Counted from the stretch's first letter, positions 49,505 to 60,435 are shown. The stretch is DNA of 64,000 nt from Atriophallophorus winterbourni (GCA_013407085.1 JACCGJ010018942.1:1-64000), one strand, 5' to 3'. Program-made: numbers and translations. The notes: generated from the letters alone by a model not told the origin.

Positions 49505-49668
49505 TATTTTAACAGTGGCATACAAGTTTAACTTTGTTTACCGATTTTCCACTGTTTCAAGGCTCACTGAACCTGATCTTACTGTCTCCACCTGATGACG
49601 GCAAACAGCCAGAAACCGGTAGTGGTGTGTAAGGGATGGGGATGTGAGCAACACAATACATTGGTCAA
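49505..49668 (+). mobile_element. Hammerhead-bearing repeat, subfamily B
   Basis: Body AAGTTTAACTTTGTTTACC, then CACTGTTTCAAGG, the ribozyme, and the distal flank GGGATGGGGATGTGAGCA ending CAATACATTGGTC. It matches the 14481-14812 array in reverse orientation. The only well-preserved plus-strand copy; 0.3 kb upstream of the GPCR start. Confidence 0.7.
49588..49625 (+). ncRNA. Hammerhead ribozyme, subfamily B
   Basis: CCAC (49588-49591), CTGATGA (49592-49598), CGGC-AAACA-GCCA, GAAA, palindromic CCGG, TA, GTGG. Perfect 4-bp inner stem I and GTA triplet. The C.A position closing stem II is the only blemish and is common to all three subfamily B copies. Confidence 0.7.
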
Positions 49669-49976
49669 AAATTTTTTGTTTTGCGATTCGCAATCCTAGA
49701 CATACATAATTACGACAAACGGAAACGGTTTTTTAGGAGTTTATATACTCCATCTTTTGAAAAACACCACGATTAATTTAACATTTGAAACATTGATACA
49801 CAGACACTTCGTTATGCATTTGTCACTGGTTTAATTTCCATATTTCCATATTTCACCCCATAAACTGTCAATTTTCTCATGAGCTATTTTATTGGCTGTC
49901 CACCGAAATTGATTTTTCCAAACGGCATAATTGGCTAAACGTCAAGTGGCTTGGTTCAGAAAACATTTGGAAAACA

Positions 49977-51509
49977 ATGACTGCCAAATATGAATTGCTG
50001 GACTTTATATGGCAAGCAAATGACACTTCAATTCCGTCAATTCTATACAACTATCAGCGCTCAATTGAACCGTACATTTTTATCAAGCAATTCGTCGTAA
50101 TCCCGGTTATTTTTCTATCAATTATTTGTTTAATCGTAACAATAATAGTGCTCACACGTCGTGGGTTTTGGGGTTCTGCGGTCAACTGCCTCATTGTATT
50201 GGCTGCAGTGGACTTATTGGCGATGCTACTACTTTTAACATCGATGCTGGATTATCTCTTTTTGCCCGTTATTTGTCAGCGCACGTATGTGGTGTTTGAG
50301 AACGTGACAGGTGAACTGATCGATATGCTGCTATTTATCTCGAATTGGCTGACTGTGTTGCTTGCCATTGATCGCCTCAGAGCACTTATGTACCCAAGCC
50401 CTAAATGGAGTTTGAACGGCAAGCGAGGGAAGTGTATAATATGTTCCACCATCGTCATTTGCGTTGTTATGAAAATCCCAGGATTTACATTCCACCATTA
50501 CGCATTCGAGAATTCTGTTTCGCTGTATCGGGTTGCATACGTTTGGGTTGTACAAGTAACCTTGTTTCTAATTATTCCATTTATTTTACTGACCTTCATA
50601 AATATCCGACTAATCGCCATAGTAAGAATGACCTCCAAATTTACCATTCAAAATAAAGGTAACGACCGACGGCGATTTGAAAGAATGGGCGCCCCTCATA
50701 TCCTTCAAACAATCAATAGAGATGTTCCGGAAACTTTATCGAATTATTGCATTGCAATGGAAAATGCTCAAGCGATTCCAAACATAAAGAACCACGAGAA
50801 GCCCAATTCTTTAAATGCTGTTTTAAATAACCAGATAACACCTGAAGAATTTAACACTATCAGACATAATATTGCGACTAATTCATACCTTGAAAAATCT
50901 TTCAAAGAAGATAGAAGGTTAACGATTACTTTAATATGTTTACTCGTCACGTTTTTTATTTTTCAAGGTCCTTTTGTTGTCATCAGCATGTTGACACATT
51001 TTCACGAATTAAATAAATCTGATTCTGTTCCAAAAGAAAACAAAACATTGATCTCGAAAAGTGAACAGATCAAGGAATACGATGAGTTGGGTCCACACAT
51101 TCCAATGAGAACCTACTTGAATCCACTATCAGTGATCGCTTACGCTGTAAAATGTGATCTTCATTTTCTATTCTACTGTTGGTTCTGCAATAATTTTCTG
51201 CGGAAATTGAAAGCTTTATTTTGTTGTGTGAAAGGTAGTCAATGTTGCAAAATAATTCATATACAACATCAATACAAAATCAAGACACTCCCAAAAAGAA
51301 ATTATGATTACGGAGTAATCTCCCATCCAACGTGTTGTCGAATCATGAATACGAGAAAAAAACACGTACATGGTGGCAATTCGTCGTCCTTCGAGAATTC
51401 TCAAGGTAACTTGATCAGTCTTCCTCCAAATTGTTATCATTCGCAAAGGAGGATCGTAGTCGATCGAAAGAAAACCATTAAAGTTAAATTCATTAATCAA
51501 AGTCAATGA
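49977..51509 (+). CDS. Class A (rhodopsin-like) GPCR, orphan, peptide-receptor-like
   Basis: A seven-transmembrane receptor of 510 residues in one exon. N-glycosylation site at N15 (NDTS). TM1 about 35-60, TM2 68-91 (NCLIVLAAVDLLAML with the sodium-site aspartate), TM3 112-134 ending IDRLRAL (DRY variant), TM4 152-170, TM5 187-212, a 100-residue third intracellular loop, TM6 313-340, TM7 378-402. TM6 reads FFIFQGPFVV, lacking the CWxP tryptophan but keeping proline. NPxxY is HFLFY at 396-400. There is no cysteine at the usual TM3 start (nearest is C100) and none between TM4 and TM5, so the canonical disulfide is absent. The long cytoplasmic tail has Cys clusters at 416-417 and 423-424, possible palmitoylation sites. 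HFLFYCWFCNNF resembles the TM7 end of FMRFamide/myosuppressin-type receptors, but the ligand is unknown. ATG follows an AT-rich leader with upstream stops. Confidence 0.9.
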   Translation: MTAKYELLDFIWQANDTSIPSILYNYQRSIEPYIFIKQFVVIPVIFLSIICLIVTIIVLTRRGFWGSAVNCLIVLAAVDLLAMLLLLTSMLDYLFLPVICQRTYVVFENVTGELIDMLLFISNWLTVLLAIDRLRALMYPSPKWSLNGKRGKCIICSTIVICVVMKIPGFTFHHYAFENSVSLYRVAYVWVVQVTLFLIIPFILLTFINIRLIAIVRMTSKFTIQNKGNDRRRFERMGAPHILQTINRDVPETLSNYCIAMENAQAIPNIKNHEKPNSLNAVLNNQITPEEFNTIRHNIATNSYLEKSFKEDRRLTITLICLLVTFFIFQGPFVVISMLTHFHELNKSDSVPKENKTLISKSEQIKEYDELGPHIPMRTYLNPLSVIAYAVKCDLHFLFYCWFCNNFLRKLKALFCCVKGSQCCKIIHIQHQYKIKTLPKRNYDYGVISHPTCCRIMNTRKKHVHGGNSSSFENSQGNLISLPPNCYHSQRRIVVDRKKTIKVKFINQSQ

Positions 51510-51710
51510 ACACCCAAGGTATACTAAATGAAACCTGTTTACAATGTCACTATTGTGAAGATATTTGCGATTATTGAACTGTGGATATCTTATAATCTTC
51601 ATCAACAAGATTAGATGCGAATGTGATGAGTTGCTGTTTCCGAACACCTGAACAGCCACACATACACCAAGAGGCATTTGGATGGCATAAAATGTACACT
51701 GTGACCGATA

Positions 51711-51716
51711 AATAAA
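51711..51716 (+). terminator. Probable polyadenylation signal of the GPCR
   Basis: AATAAA about 200 bases downstream of the GPCR stop codon. Confidence 0.5.
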
Positions 51717-52377
51717 ACACGTACGATTAAAATTGCTTACTGTTTTGAAGAATATTATTCTATTCTCAAATTAAAACTAACTTAAATAAGGTGTTACTCT
51801 AATATATTCTAGTTTTCTACAAATGCTACATTTTAAAATGCTTCAGAAAAGTAAAATTATTGTTCAATGCCTCAACTAATGCTGATCATTATCAAAATTA
51901 CATGAAAGATTTCAATTCGAGTGAGTTTTAAAATGTTTGCGATATTTGACGTATTTTGTGCACGATTTACCCATCCTTGTTTATTGAATTGCGAATAGGG
52001 TCAATGAATGCATGTAATTTTGTTGTTTCGCAATCCATTTGGAATCGAAATTTCAGCTATCTGTATTCTTCAGGTTCATAATCAGGTGTTCATTATTCTC
52101 CCATTGCTAGGACAATGGTAAAAGCAGAATTCATTGACTAAAAATTTTCCAGTGGTTTTACTCAAGCTAAGTAAAGAGGTTTCCTAGCCCTAAGTGGTGA
52201 GTCCATGTGCCCGAACAATAAAGTCTTTTATCAAAACTGTGAGTCATAATTTACATCATTTTATCGAGTATATCCTACCATTTTATGCTTTAAATTTCTC
52301 GCCATTTAGAGTATATTCGCCAAATATAAATAAATTGAAAGTTTGATTGCAACAAATTATTCTGTAAAATAACATAA

Positions 52378-52570
52378 AACAGGTTGGTATGAACAACCTG
52401 TTAAATCACATGAGCCCCCACTCATGTAGACTGGGTTTGAACCCATGACGATGAATAAAAAAGCTCATTTGCATGCATCTCCATCACACACACCCCACGG
52501 CCGGTTTCGTGCTGTTTGCACTCATCAGGTAGGGAAAGTAGGATCAGGATCCGCATGCGCTTGAATCAGT
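52378..52570 (-). mobile_element. Hammerhead-bearing repeat, subfamily A
   Basis: On the minus strand: CAAGCGCATGCGGATCC, ribozyme, GATGGAGATGCATGCAAATG, then GGGTTCAAACCC and a body ending CATACCAACCTG. Its ends fall at different places in the unit from those of the 7262-7530 copy. GTTCAAACC fits the relaxed B-box GWTCRANNC and is also kept, less well, in the 21.9-kb copy. Confidence 0.7.
52493..52534 (-). ncRNA. Hammerhead ribozyme, subfamily A, GCC at cleavage site
   Basis: The best-folding copy: stem I CCCTAC/GTGGGG (6 bp with one G.U), CTGATGA, perfect stem II GTGC-AAACA-GCAC, GAAA, CCGG. The triplet is GCC where sister copies have GTC, so cleavage should be lost by one transition. Confidence 0.7.
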
Positions 52571-53559
52571 AGATTAGATCAATTAAATTTTATTTTCATT
52601 TACGCTATGACATTCCTGATTACACATTTCAGATTTTAAAATTATATCTCTTACTGATTATACTTTGCGATCGAGAAAATGATATCGTCTTAACATTTAA
52701 AAAAATGTCAAAAATACAACGAAACAAAACGTGACTCTTAAACAACATGAAACAAACATGACCTCGGTAAAATAATAAATCAATTAAAGTAAATAATTCT
52801 GTTAAACAATTAATAACAGAAATTAATCAATTAAATTGTTTATTTGATTATCCTGTTTGGTATTTTAGTTAAAAATTAGCAATATCAGGCACATCGAAGG
52901 TGAAAGTAATCATAAATTCGTGCAAAAAGGTTTTACACTCGCTATGCGTTAAATAGTCAATTAAAATGAAATTTTTATCGGTTCTCCATTTACAACGCGT
53001 AAGCAAAATATATCCAGATCCGAATGCGTCATCCGTAGGTCACCGTTCACTTAAAAAATTTGTTGTTCGGTTTAGACTGAATGCCTATTTTAACTTAATG
53101 CTCCGGATTTTAAATTAATCAATTCATTAAAATACTATGTATAAGTTTTGACAACCGTTAAATTATATGAACAGTCTACGCGGTCAGCGGTTCCTTTAAT
53201 GTTGTCAAAGAATGAATAAAATTGAGACATATATACGATTACAAAATTAAATGCCGATAATTGATTTAACATCCAGACATTCAGTTAACTCACGAATTGA
53301 TTATTGCATTTAGATGTCAAAGTTTTTCCCGACCGTTTTTAAATGCGGTGAAATATTTCGGATATTAAATTTTTTTAAGACCGTCTACGGCAGACATCAA
53401 ACATTTTGTCTGTAAATAATCAAACGCGGAAAGATTGTGCTGAAAAGCGATGTGCATTAGAAAATGTAAAACGTGTGTAAATTTTACACAAAATGTAGAG
53501 GGTAATTCTGATGAGTTGAATTGAATTTGGTTATAGTGAACATGTGAACAGTGTGAACA
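52571..53559. other. No feature seen
   Basis: AT-rich intergenic sequence without recognisable coding. Confidence 0.35.
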
Positions 53560-53662
53560 TACACTATTCATACATAAGGCGCACCGGAATATAAGGATTA
53601 CTGCCGATTTTTCGTACAAATTAGTGTTTTTATGTGCGCCTTATAGTCCGAAAAATACGGTA
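53560..53662. mobile_element. MITE-like foldback element
   Basis: About 103 bp with imperfect terminal inverted repeats: left TACACTATTCATACATAAGG then CGCACC, right GTGCGCCTTATAGTCCG then AAAAATACGGTA. The inner part ATAAGGCGCACCGGAATATA is the recognisable core of a MITE consensus recurrent in distant animal genomes (from memory, superfamily not assigned). Ends TA...TA. The left repeat is more decayed than the right. Confidence 0.6.
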
Positions 53663-56355
53663 AATGATTAACTGAAATATTTAAAATAATGTTTTCACCC
53701 GAACATAATTTTGATTGCATGAATGATTAGCATGTTAATTTTATTATAAATAAATCAATTAACACATCTGATGTGGTAAATATTAATTTTTAAATGAGCA
53801 ATAACATCTCTGTTTTATTCACTTTTGAGAGTTTAAATTATTTTAATCGCAGTTCATTTTTTATCACGAATAAATTGAACATTATTTTCCTGAAAATTGA
53901 ATGTTGCCCAAGGGTGTAAATTCTCGGGTGGAACATCGATAACAATATAACTAAACTTCACGCAAATTTAGCAAAACCGATTGGGACTTAATCAAGCATG
54001 CACCTTGATTGATTTTCTGCTATAAACATACTCTCTGTCTAAACGAAATTCTGACAATCGTTTGCCTCGGTTTTTTTAAAAAAAACATGAAATAAATTGG
54101 ACGTAGCTTATAGTCTTTAGGTCATGCGGAATTTAAAAAAAAAGACCTGTCTCAATTTTCCCTTGAATGCCTCGGACAAATGATATAGATATGGTAATCC
54201 TAATTCTGAAAATTGGTTTAGCACAAAAATAATCAAGTTGTATCACAAAATTGTATTGAATCCAAACATACAGCGTCTAGTTCATTGAATTATATATGGG
54301 TAGCAGTAATATTAAATATACATCTGCTAACTATGAGTATTAGAGATTTGGAAAAACGTATTTTGATTCTAAGTGTTTTTTCAAATGTGATCTCGAAATT
54401 AAAGCAATGCTTTGCGCATATTGTTTAAAGTAACATCAAAATCATCTGTAAATGAAACAGCATTTTTCATGGAAGTTTAGCTTGATATAGAATAACCATT
54501 GCTTATCAACTGTGATTGAGGCTAAATCAGACGTACGTTACGAGAACCCTGTGATAATTATTTAACGTAAATCGATATTAGTCGTTAAACAAATTATGCT
54601 TTCGGCTCACTCAGCTCTATGTAAAATGTCAATTTATTCGACCAAAGCACTCAGCCACAATATAACTGGTGAAACGCATGTAGATTCGTGAAAATATAAG
54701 TGAAACAAATAAAGAATGAAAAAATGAATTATCACCAATTTTCGAAGCAATAACATGATTTTTTCACCAAACTAATCTCGGAAGCACCACCGGATCGATA
54801 GGCTCGAGTAATCCGGGGACTGATAATACACTCAGGTTATGCGAATTCACCAATGTACTTATCATCTTAAATGTTATCTCTAGTCTTGAAGGCGGTATAA
54901 ATTCCATACAATGTGCAAAAAGTTAATGTACTATTGGAATATTTGAAAATCCTTTTACTTAAAAAATTGTGCTAATCTATTTCGAAATTTTCGCTATATT
55001 CTGATGGAAATAAAATTTCTTTATTTCAATCCGTTGACGTAAGATCGACAGGCTTGAATTTTGTGCCCATTGAATTTGGTGTAACCAGTTCGTGACAAAA
55101 ATGAGACGAGCGCAATAATACTTCATTATTTGAGTGAATGAAAAGTTTTTAATTCCAAACATAATCAACATTCCCCTATTTACCCGTCTGATTTGATTTA
55201 TGTCAATTGCTTTTGACGGACGTTTGCGCATCACTGTGGGATTTTATGAAATTAAATTAATGTCCGAAGTATTCTAACTGCAATAAACACACATTTCAAA
55301 TTGACGCGATTAGCTTTTATATCATTTTATACAACCAATTAAAGGAAAGACTCATAGAATTAATACCTTTGTTTACAAAGTAAACTTTTGATTGAAAAAT
55401 TGCTGTGTTGGTTTCGATTTTAAAGAAAAAATTACGCCAAATGTTTTATTGTATTTTATTTTATGCTCAATATTATATATTTAATGGAACTCATATTATT
55501 AGGATATCTTATATGGTAGATTACATTATTATAGTGAAATACCAGCATTCCAATATGCACGACTGTTGAATTGTGTAACAGTTTGATTATCTAATGTTAA
55601 TGGATCCGTTTGGGCGTATCGGTCAAAACCACAAGAAAATTAATTTAATTAAATTGTGTCTGCTCTGAGTCACTCATAGAAAAAGATTTTGAACTATTGA
55701 AGATGTAACTAGCTATAGGCACATGAATTCAAGAAGCGCAATTTGTCATATAGCGTCCGTAACAGTTGTGAATCTCAAGCAATTTTGTGTACACCATTTC
55801 AATTAGAGAACAGGCCAATTAAGACTCATTGGACTGAAATTGTCGATTTGCACATTATCTATTGCTTTTCATTAGATTTCCCTGTTTTATTGCGGTTAGT
55901 ATTTCATTCGCTACTTGCAACCTTTCACCTGCCTAGTTTCTTGAATAATAGCAATTAGGAGAAAAGAAAAATGGCTTTAACTGTTTACATAAATTTTCAG
56001 CAATAATATTAATACAACAACACAAAAATACTTTTCAATAAAATTTACGTAAACACTATTAGGGTGAGGATTTATTGTCGAAATTCATAATGTTAGTCGC
56101 CTCCTTAGATTAAGAATATCTTTCGATTGATCAACCAAATAGCCGTCATGGCCACAAAAAATTTTCAATCCTTGAATCAGGGATAAAATATTTTTTTCAA
56201 GCTGATGAGCATGAATTGCGATATCCATTTATACTTAAGTTAGAGCAAATTTTGCACAATATTTAACGTGCTAAATCTTGTACAAAATTTAACATAAATG
56301 ATTTTAACAAACTAATTGATAATACTGAAATACGCCGCATCCTGAGACTTTGGAT
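53663..56355. other. No feature seen
   Basis: AT-rich intergenic sequence. Open frames of 70-88 codons (54977-55234, 55743-55958) have no recognisable content. Confidence 0.35.
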
Positions 56356-56357
56356 AT

Positions 56358-56440
56358 AAAACTGATTTTGATCGGTTAGAGCAGTTTTTTGGTAAGTTTT
56401 CGCTTCTGTCACAGAAGCTTTTGAGACCAAAGATGTCTAC
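56358..56440 (+). mobile_element. Penelope-like element fragment
   Basis: GATCGGTTAGAGCAGTTTTT, GTTTTCGCTTCTGTCACAG and AAGCTT match 62955-63005, the segment just upstream of the GIY-YIG region of the larger copy, in the same orientation. Too short to encode a domain. Confidence 0.5.
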
Positions 56441-57392
56441 GCAAACAAGGGACATGATTACATTACATTCACCCGACCACTACAAAGCTGTTTAAGAACT
56501 GAATAATCAAGAAGTGAAACGTAGCTAGTAACTACATTAACCGATTTATTACACACTTTCTTTACCATAAACACGTTTACACGATCGGTTACACACTTTC
56601 TCCAATATATATTGGTAATGTTGATCCCGTTGTAAAATTTTCGATTCCTACACACGACGCATCGTATTATGCAGCAGGAGTGTACGTACATATAACATTC
56701 CACCGGAAATTTTTTCGAGACCATAATGAATTTTTATTATAAATCGAAAACGGTTTTACTCCTTAACATTGAAACCAAAATTTTCCCAACTTAAATCACA
56801 CTCATCGAAAAATTATTGGTAATATTTTCTGTGCAGAACGTTGTATTGTGCAATGTGATACTTATTGAAATCATTTATATAACTCCTATGCCAAAAAAGC
56901 ATGAGGCCAAATTTTGTAGAACTCTAGTATGAGCACATCAGTAGTATTAAACTTGAACGGCAAATTTTATGCAGATACCTTGAGAAATGTGGCAGTTTAA
57001 CAGCATCAGCATTTCCAAGATTCGAAACTATTTTAACCGAGAACAAGAAATTTTATGATTTCCAGAATTTACATATTTAATTAAATTTAGTCGTCGACAA
57101 ACATTATCTTACGGAGAAATCATGTTATTTCTTTAAAAAAAATGAATGAATTTACTTTCAATTTCATAGCCTAACTAAATTGTCTTTACAAAAGTAATCA
57201 TTTAGCCCAGAATCAGATGTGAAGATATTAAAATATATCGGTGGCAATGTTCATGATAAGCAAATTTCTACAGTTATTTTTGAATAAAACGATCTGCGTC
57301 ATTATATAGATGTGAAATACTTTTGAAAAATTATGTTTTTTTGTATATTAGGCCTTCATTTATGTATGAATGAAAGTGGGTGGGCATGTATA

Positions 57393-57745
57393 ATGCAGGT
57401 ATACATGCTTGTATGTATGTATGTATGTATTGATGATTGTATATACGTAAATATATATGAATATATGTATGCATGTATGCATGTATGTATGCATGTATCT
57501 ATGTATGTATATATGTATGTACGTATATTTGCATTTATATATGTCTATATGCGTGTATATATGCATGCAAATATGTATGCATTTGAGTATTTAGGTATGT
57601 ATGTATGTTTTTGCGTATTTATGTATGTATGTATGTACGTTTGTATATAAACATGTATGTATGAATATATGCATGTATGTACGTTTATATATATATATGT
57701 ATCCATGCATCTATATATGCATGCATGTATGTACCTATTTATGTA
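57393..57745. repeat. Degenerate (TATG)n tract
   Basis: About 350 bases of ATGT/TATG-type repeats with TA- and GCA-variant units. The open frames through it on both strands are low-complexity Tyr/Met/Cys/Val or Tyr/Ile/His repeats and are not genes. Confidence 0.95.
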
Positions 57746-57829
57746 TGAAAAAGCGAGTAATTTACCTATGTATTCGCTGCAAGCATTTTGGTACTCGAAT
57801 GAATTGTTTCTCACCACAGTAGGAAACAC

Positions 57830-58700
57830 GTGTCGACTTGGTTTTCACCAGATCATTCCACAGAAAACCAGGTTGAACAAGTACATCGGGGAAAACATTC
57901 AACGCTCTCTTTAAGGTTTGCGCGTCGAATGTGGAGCTGACGTTGTTCCGACCATCAGATACTTGCCACTTGTTAAGGCTGAAGTTAAAGAAAAACTGAA
58001 TAGAGGTGTACAGAAAACGACTGCGCTATAACATCGTTATGCTGAAAAACAGCCGGAACGAAGATGAGTCCAAGGTCACCCTCTTCAACATGTTCAAGGT
58101 CATGGAAGAGTTCCTCGAAGAAGTGAAGATAGAACAGAAGTGGCCGAATGTTAAAGAAGCCGTGACCACAATATATCAAGAAGAATGGGAAACAATACAT
58201 ACAGGCACAATAAACGGTTCTCTACAGGGACGCTACAGAAGATATAAGAAAGGAGAGGAAAGAAAGCAATGGTGAACAAGATCATGAAGAGAGCAACAAA
58301 AGCAAAAAACACAAGAAGTATATACAGAAGCAAATAGAATTGTCAAGCTGAGCGTCTGATCAAACAAACGGAACTACGTAGAGATATCGGCCATAGAAGC
58401 AGAAGAAGCAAGTATGTGTGTATGCATTAATGTGTGTGTGGGCAGGCGTGAATTAATAGGTTTATCTTGTCAAACATATTTTTAATATGGGTGAACAAAA
58501 CCAAGGACCTTTATTCCACCATCAAAGAATTATCTGGGAAATTTGCTAAGTCAGGAAAACCAATGAGGAACAGAGATGGCGAGGCGATTTGAGACGCAGA
58601 AGGAAGGAAAAAGAGGTGGATCGAGCACTTTCAGTAGTTACTCGACAGGCCAGCTAATTCAAACCAAAAAATATTGCCAACTGAAAGCGATTCGTTAATA
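57830..58700 (+). pseudogene. RTE-like ORF fragment between endonuclease and reverse transcriptase
   Basis: Order and motifs follow the RTE linker: SNVELTLFRPSD, LKLKKN, NSRNEDESKVTLFNMF, QKWPNVKEAVTTIYQEEW, then YTEANRIVKLSV, KRNYVEISAIEAEEA, TKDLYSTIKELSGKFA, RNRDGEAI and RKKRWIEHFQ-LLDRPAN. The last corresponds to the conserved W-x-EHFE-x-LLNRP box before the reverse transcriptase. Frame changes and stops (for example SV*, AI*) break it. The reverse transcriptase is missing: unrelated sequence and the 3' end of a CR1-like element follow. Inactive. Confidence 0.7.
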
Positions 58701-58936
58701 GGTTGCTGTACACCCACGAAGTGAGCGATCACATTGGGCATAATTTAATCTTCATTTCTTAATCAATTATTATTCAAATTTCCAAATATTAACTAATTCA
58801 GCACATCGGCTTATCAAAACTCTCTAATCCAACTGTCCAAATCTAAACAAATCAATTGAACACATTTTCCTGTATTAGAGTACTATCGCTTCTTAGCGTG
58901 CAGGCTTCCTTTACCATAAAATTTAAATGAACATCC

Positions 58937-58962
58937 GATTCAAGATTCAAGATTCAAGATTT
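58937..58962 (-). repeat. Terminal (GATTCAA)n repeat of a CR1-like element
   Basis: Three and a half 7-bp GATTCAA units on the plus strand at the 3' end of the minus-strand element, marking its end. Confidence 0.75.
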
Positions 58963-58984
58963 ATGGTTGAAAAAGCAATTAACT

Positions 58985-60388
58985 TTACAATAACCATAGA
59001 GTGGAACTATAGATACAAATGTAAATATATATATATGTATAAATAAAATCAAAATCAATGGAACGATGATAGTTTGGGGCGAAATTCGGATTAGCTCTCA
59101 TATAATCGTCAAGTTTTGATTTGAATATAGATAAACTGTTTGAGCTTACGAAATCAGCAGGTAGGGAATTCCAAACAAAGCACACACGTACCGAATAAAA
59201 ATACCTACGGCAGTTCCGTTTGGAATGTGGTAATTCCAACTTGCAAACATGACCACGGCTGTTTCTGGAAGTTTGTAGGTGGAATAATATGTCCAGGGGG
59301 TGGGAAACAGTATTAAGTATTTTGTATGAGAGGATGAGATCACCTCGCATTCTTCTTTGTGTAAGTGTCCTCAGCTGCAGTCGTCTGAGTCGCCCGGCGA
59401 AGGGCATATTTTCGAGTACAATGACCAGCTTAGAAGCTCTCTGATATATGTGATCCAGAAGTAAGATGTCTTTTTGGAGCCATGGTGTCCAGGCTTGTGC
59501 GGCATAGTCTAGAACCAGGTGTATATATGTATTCATCATGAGTGGAAAATACCCCGGGGAAAAACGTCCAAATATCCGCCGTAACATGCCAAGCAGCCGG
59601 GACGCGCTTTTGTAAACAGTTTGGCATTGTAGACCATTTTTAAAATTACCGCAAATACAGACACCTAGGTCCTTTTCTTCTTCGGTGTACTCCAGGTTTT
59701 TATCGCCGAGCTTGCATTGATAGGAAAGGCCAAGGTCACGTCCGATCTGAATCATCTTCGACTTTTGCATATTCAAGGACAGTTTATTTTGGGATGACCA
59801 GTGGTGCAAAGCATTCAAATCATTTTGCAGCAAAATACAATCGTCAGCATTTCTGATTCGCCTCCATACTTTTATATCGTCAGCAAACAAAACCATCTTA
59901 CTATCATTTGGTATTGGTATATCGTTCATATAGACTATAAACAGTATTGGTCCAAGCACTGAGCCTTGCGGAACACCGCTAGTGACATCGATGTTCTTCG
60001 ATAATAGGCCGTCCACACGAACTCGGATGTGTCTGTTGCTGAGATAATCTCTGATCAATTCGTATAGTCTTCCAACAATACCGTGTTTCTTTAGCTTGTT
60101 CAAGAACGCTTTAGAAATGTCCAGGTAGCACACAAGAATACAGCCCCCCGCATCTACAATCCTCGTCCAATCGTCTAAGCTTGTCAGCAAATTTGTTAGA
60201 CAAGAGCGATTTCTGCGAAATCCATGTTGGGCAACTGCCAAAAGTTGGTTTGTTTCCAGATATCGCACGATTTCTGTGGTTATTATTCGCTCAAAATCTT
60301 TTGATACCGAAGACAGCAATGTCACCGGCCTGTAACTTTTAACTTCAGAACAGCAAGCACCTTTGTAAATGGGTATTATTTGTCCCAT
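58985..60388 (-). CDS. CR1-like reverse transcriptase, long intact segment
   Basis: 467 codons without a stop. Reads GQIIPIYKGACC, KSYRPVTLLSSVSKDFERI, QHGFRRNRSCLTNLL, ILVCYLDISKAF (first catalytic aspartate), SGVPQGSVLGPILFIVYMND, MVLFADDIKVW (FADD), NKLSLNMQKSKMIQIG, EEKDLGVCI, LDYAAQAWTPWLQKDI, MRGDLILSYKIL and VWNSLPADFV, the complete palm-to-C-terminus order of CR1-clade ORF2. After LDISKAF the usual DxVxHxxL stretch is missing and the reading passes directly to LNKLKKHGI, an in-frame deletion of about eight residues. The initiator here is only the reading-frame start: upstream ORF2 continues in other frames. The low-complexity tail past DYMRANPNF is read-through into AT-rich 3' sequence. 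Confidence 0.85.
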   Translation of the reverse strand: MGQIIPIYKGACCSEVKSYRPVTLLSSVSKDFERIITTEIVRYLETNQLLAVAQHGFRRNRSCLTNLLTSLDDWTRIVDAGGCILVCYLDISKAFLNKLKKHGIVGRLYELIRDYLSNRHIRVRVDGLLSKNIDVTSGVPQGSVLGPILFIVYMNDIPIPNDSKMVLFADDIKVWRRIRNADDCILLQNDLNALHHWSSQNKLSLNMQKSKMIQIGRDLGLSYQCKLGDKNLEYTEEEKDLGVCICGNFKNGLQCQTVYKSASRLLGMLRRIFGRFSPGYFPLMMNTYIHLVLDYAAQAWTPWLQKDILLLDHIYQRASKLVIVLENMPFAGRLRRLQLRTLTQRRMRGDLILSYKILNTVSHPLDILFHLQTSRNSRGHVCKLELPHSKRNCRRYFYSVRVCFVWNSLPADFVSSNSLSIFKSKLDDYMRANPNFAPNYHRSIDFDFIYTYIYIYICIYSSTLWLL

Positions 60389-60435
60389 TTTCCAGTCTTT
60401 GGCACTAAGCCAGCTTGGAGTAAATTATTAAACAT

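Noticed and set aside
50276..51677. Open frames on both strands overlapping the GPCR
   Set aside because: Shadows of the receptor frame or antisense to it; no independent motifs.
57333..57829. Open frames of 85-105 codons on both strands
   Set aside because: They are translations of the degenerate TATG microsatellite, low complexity in every frame.
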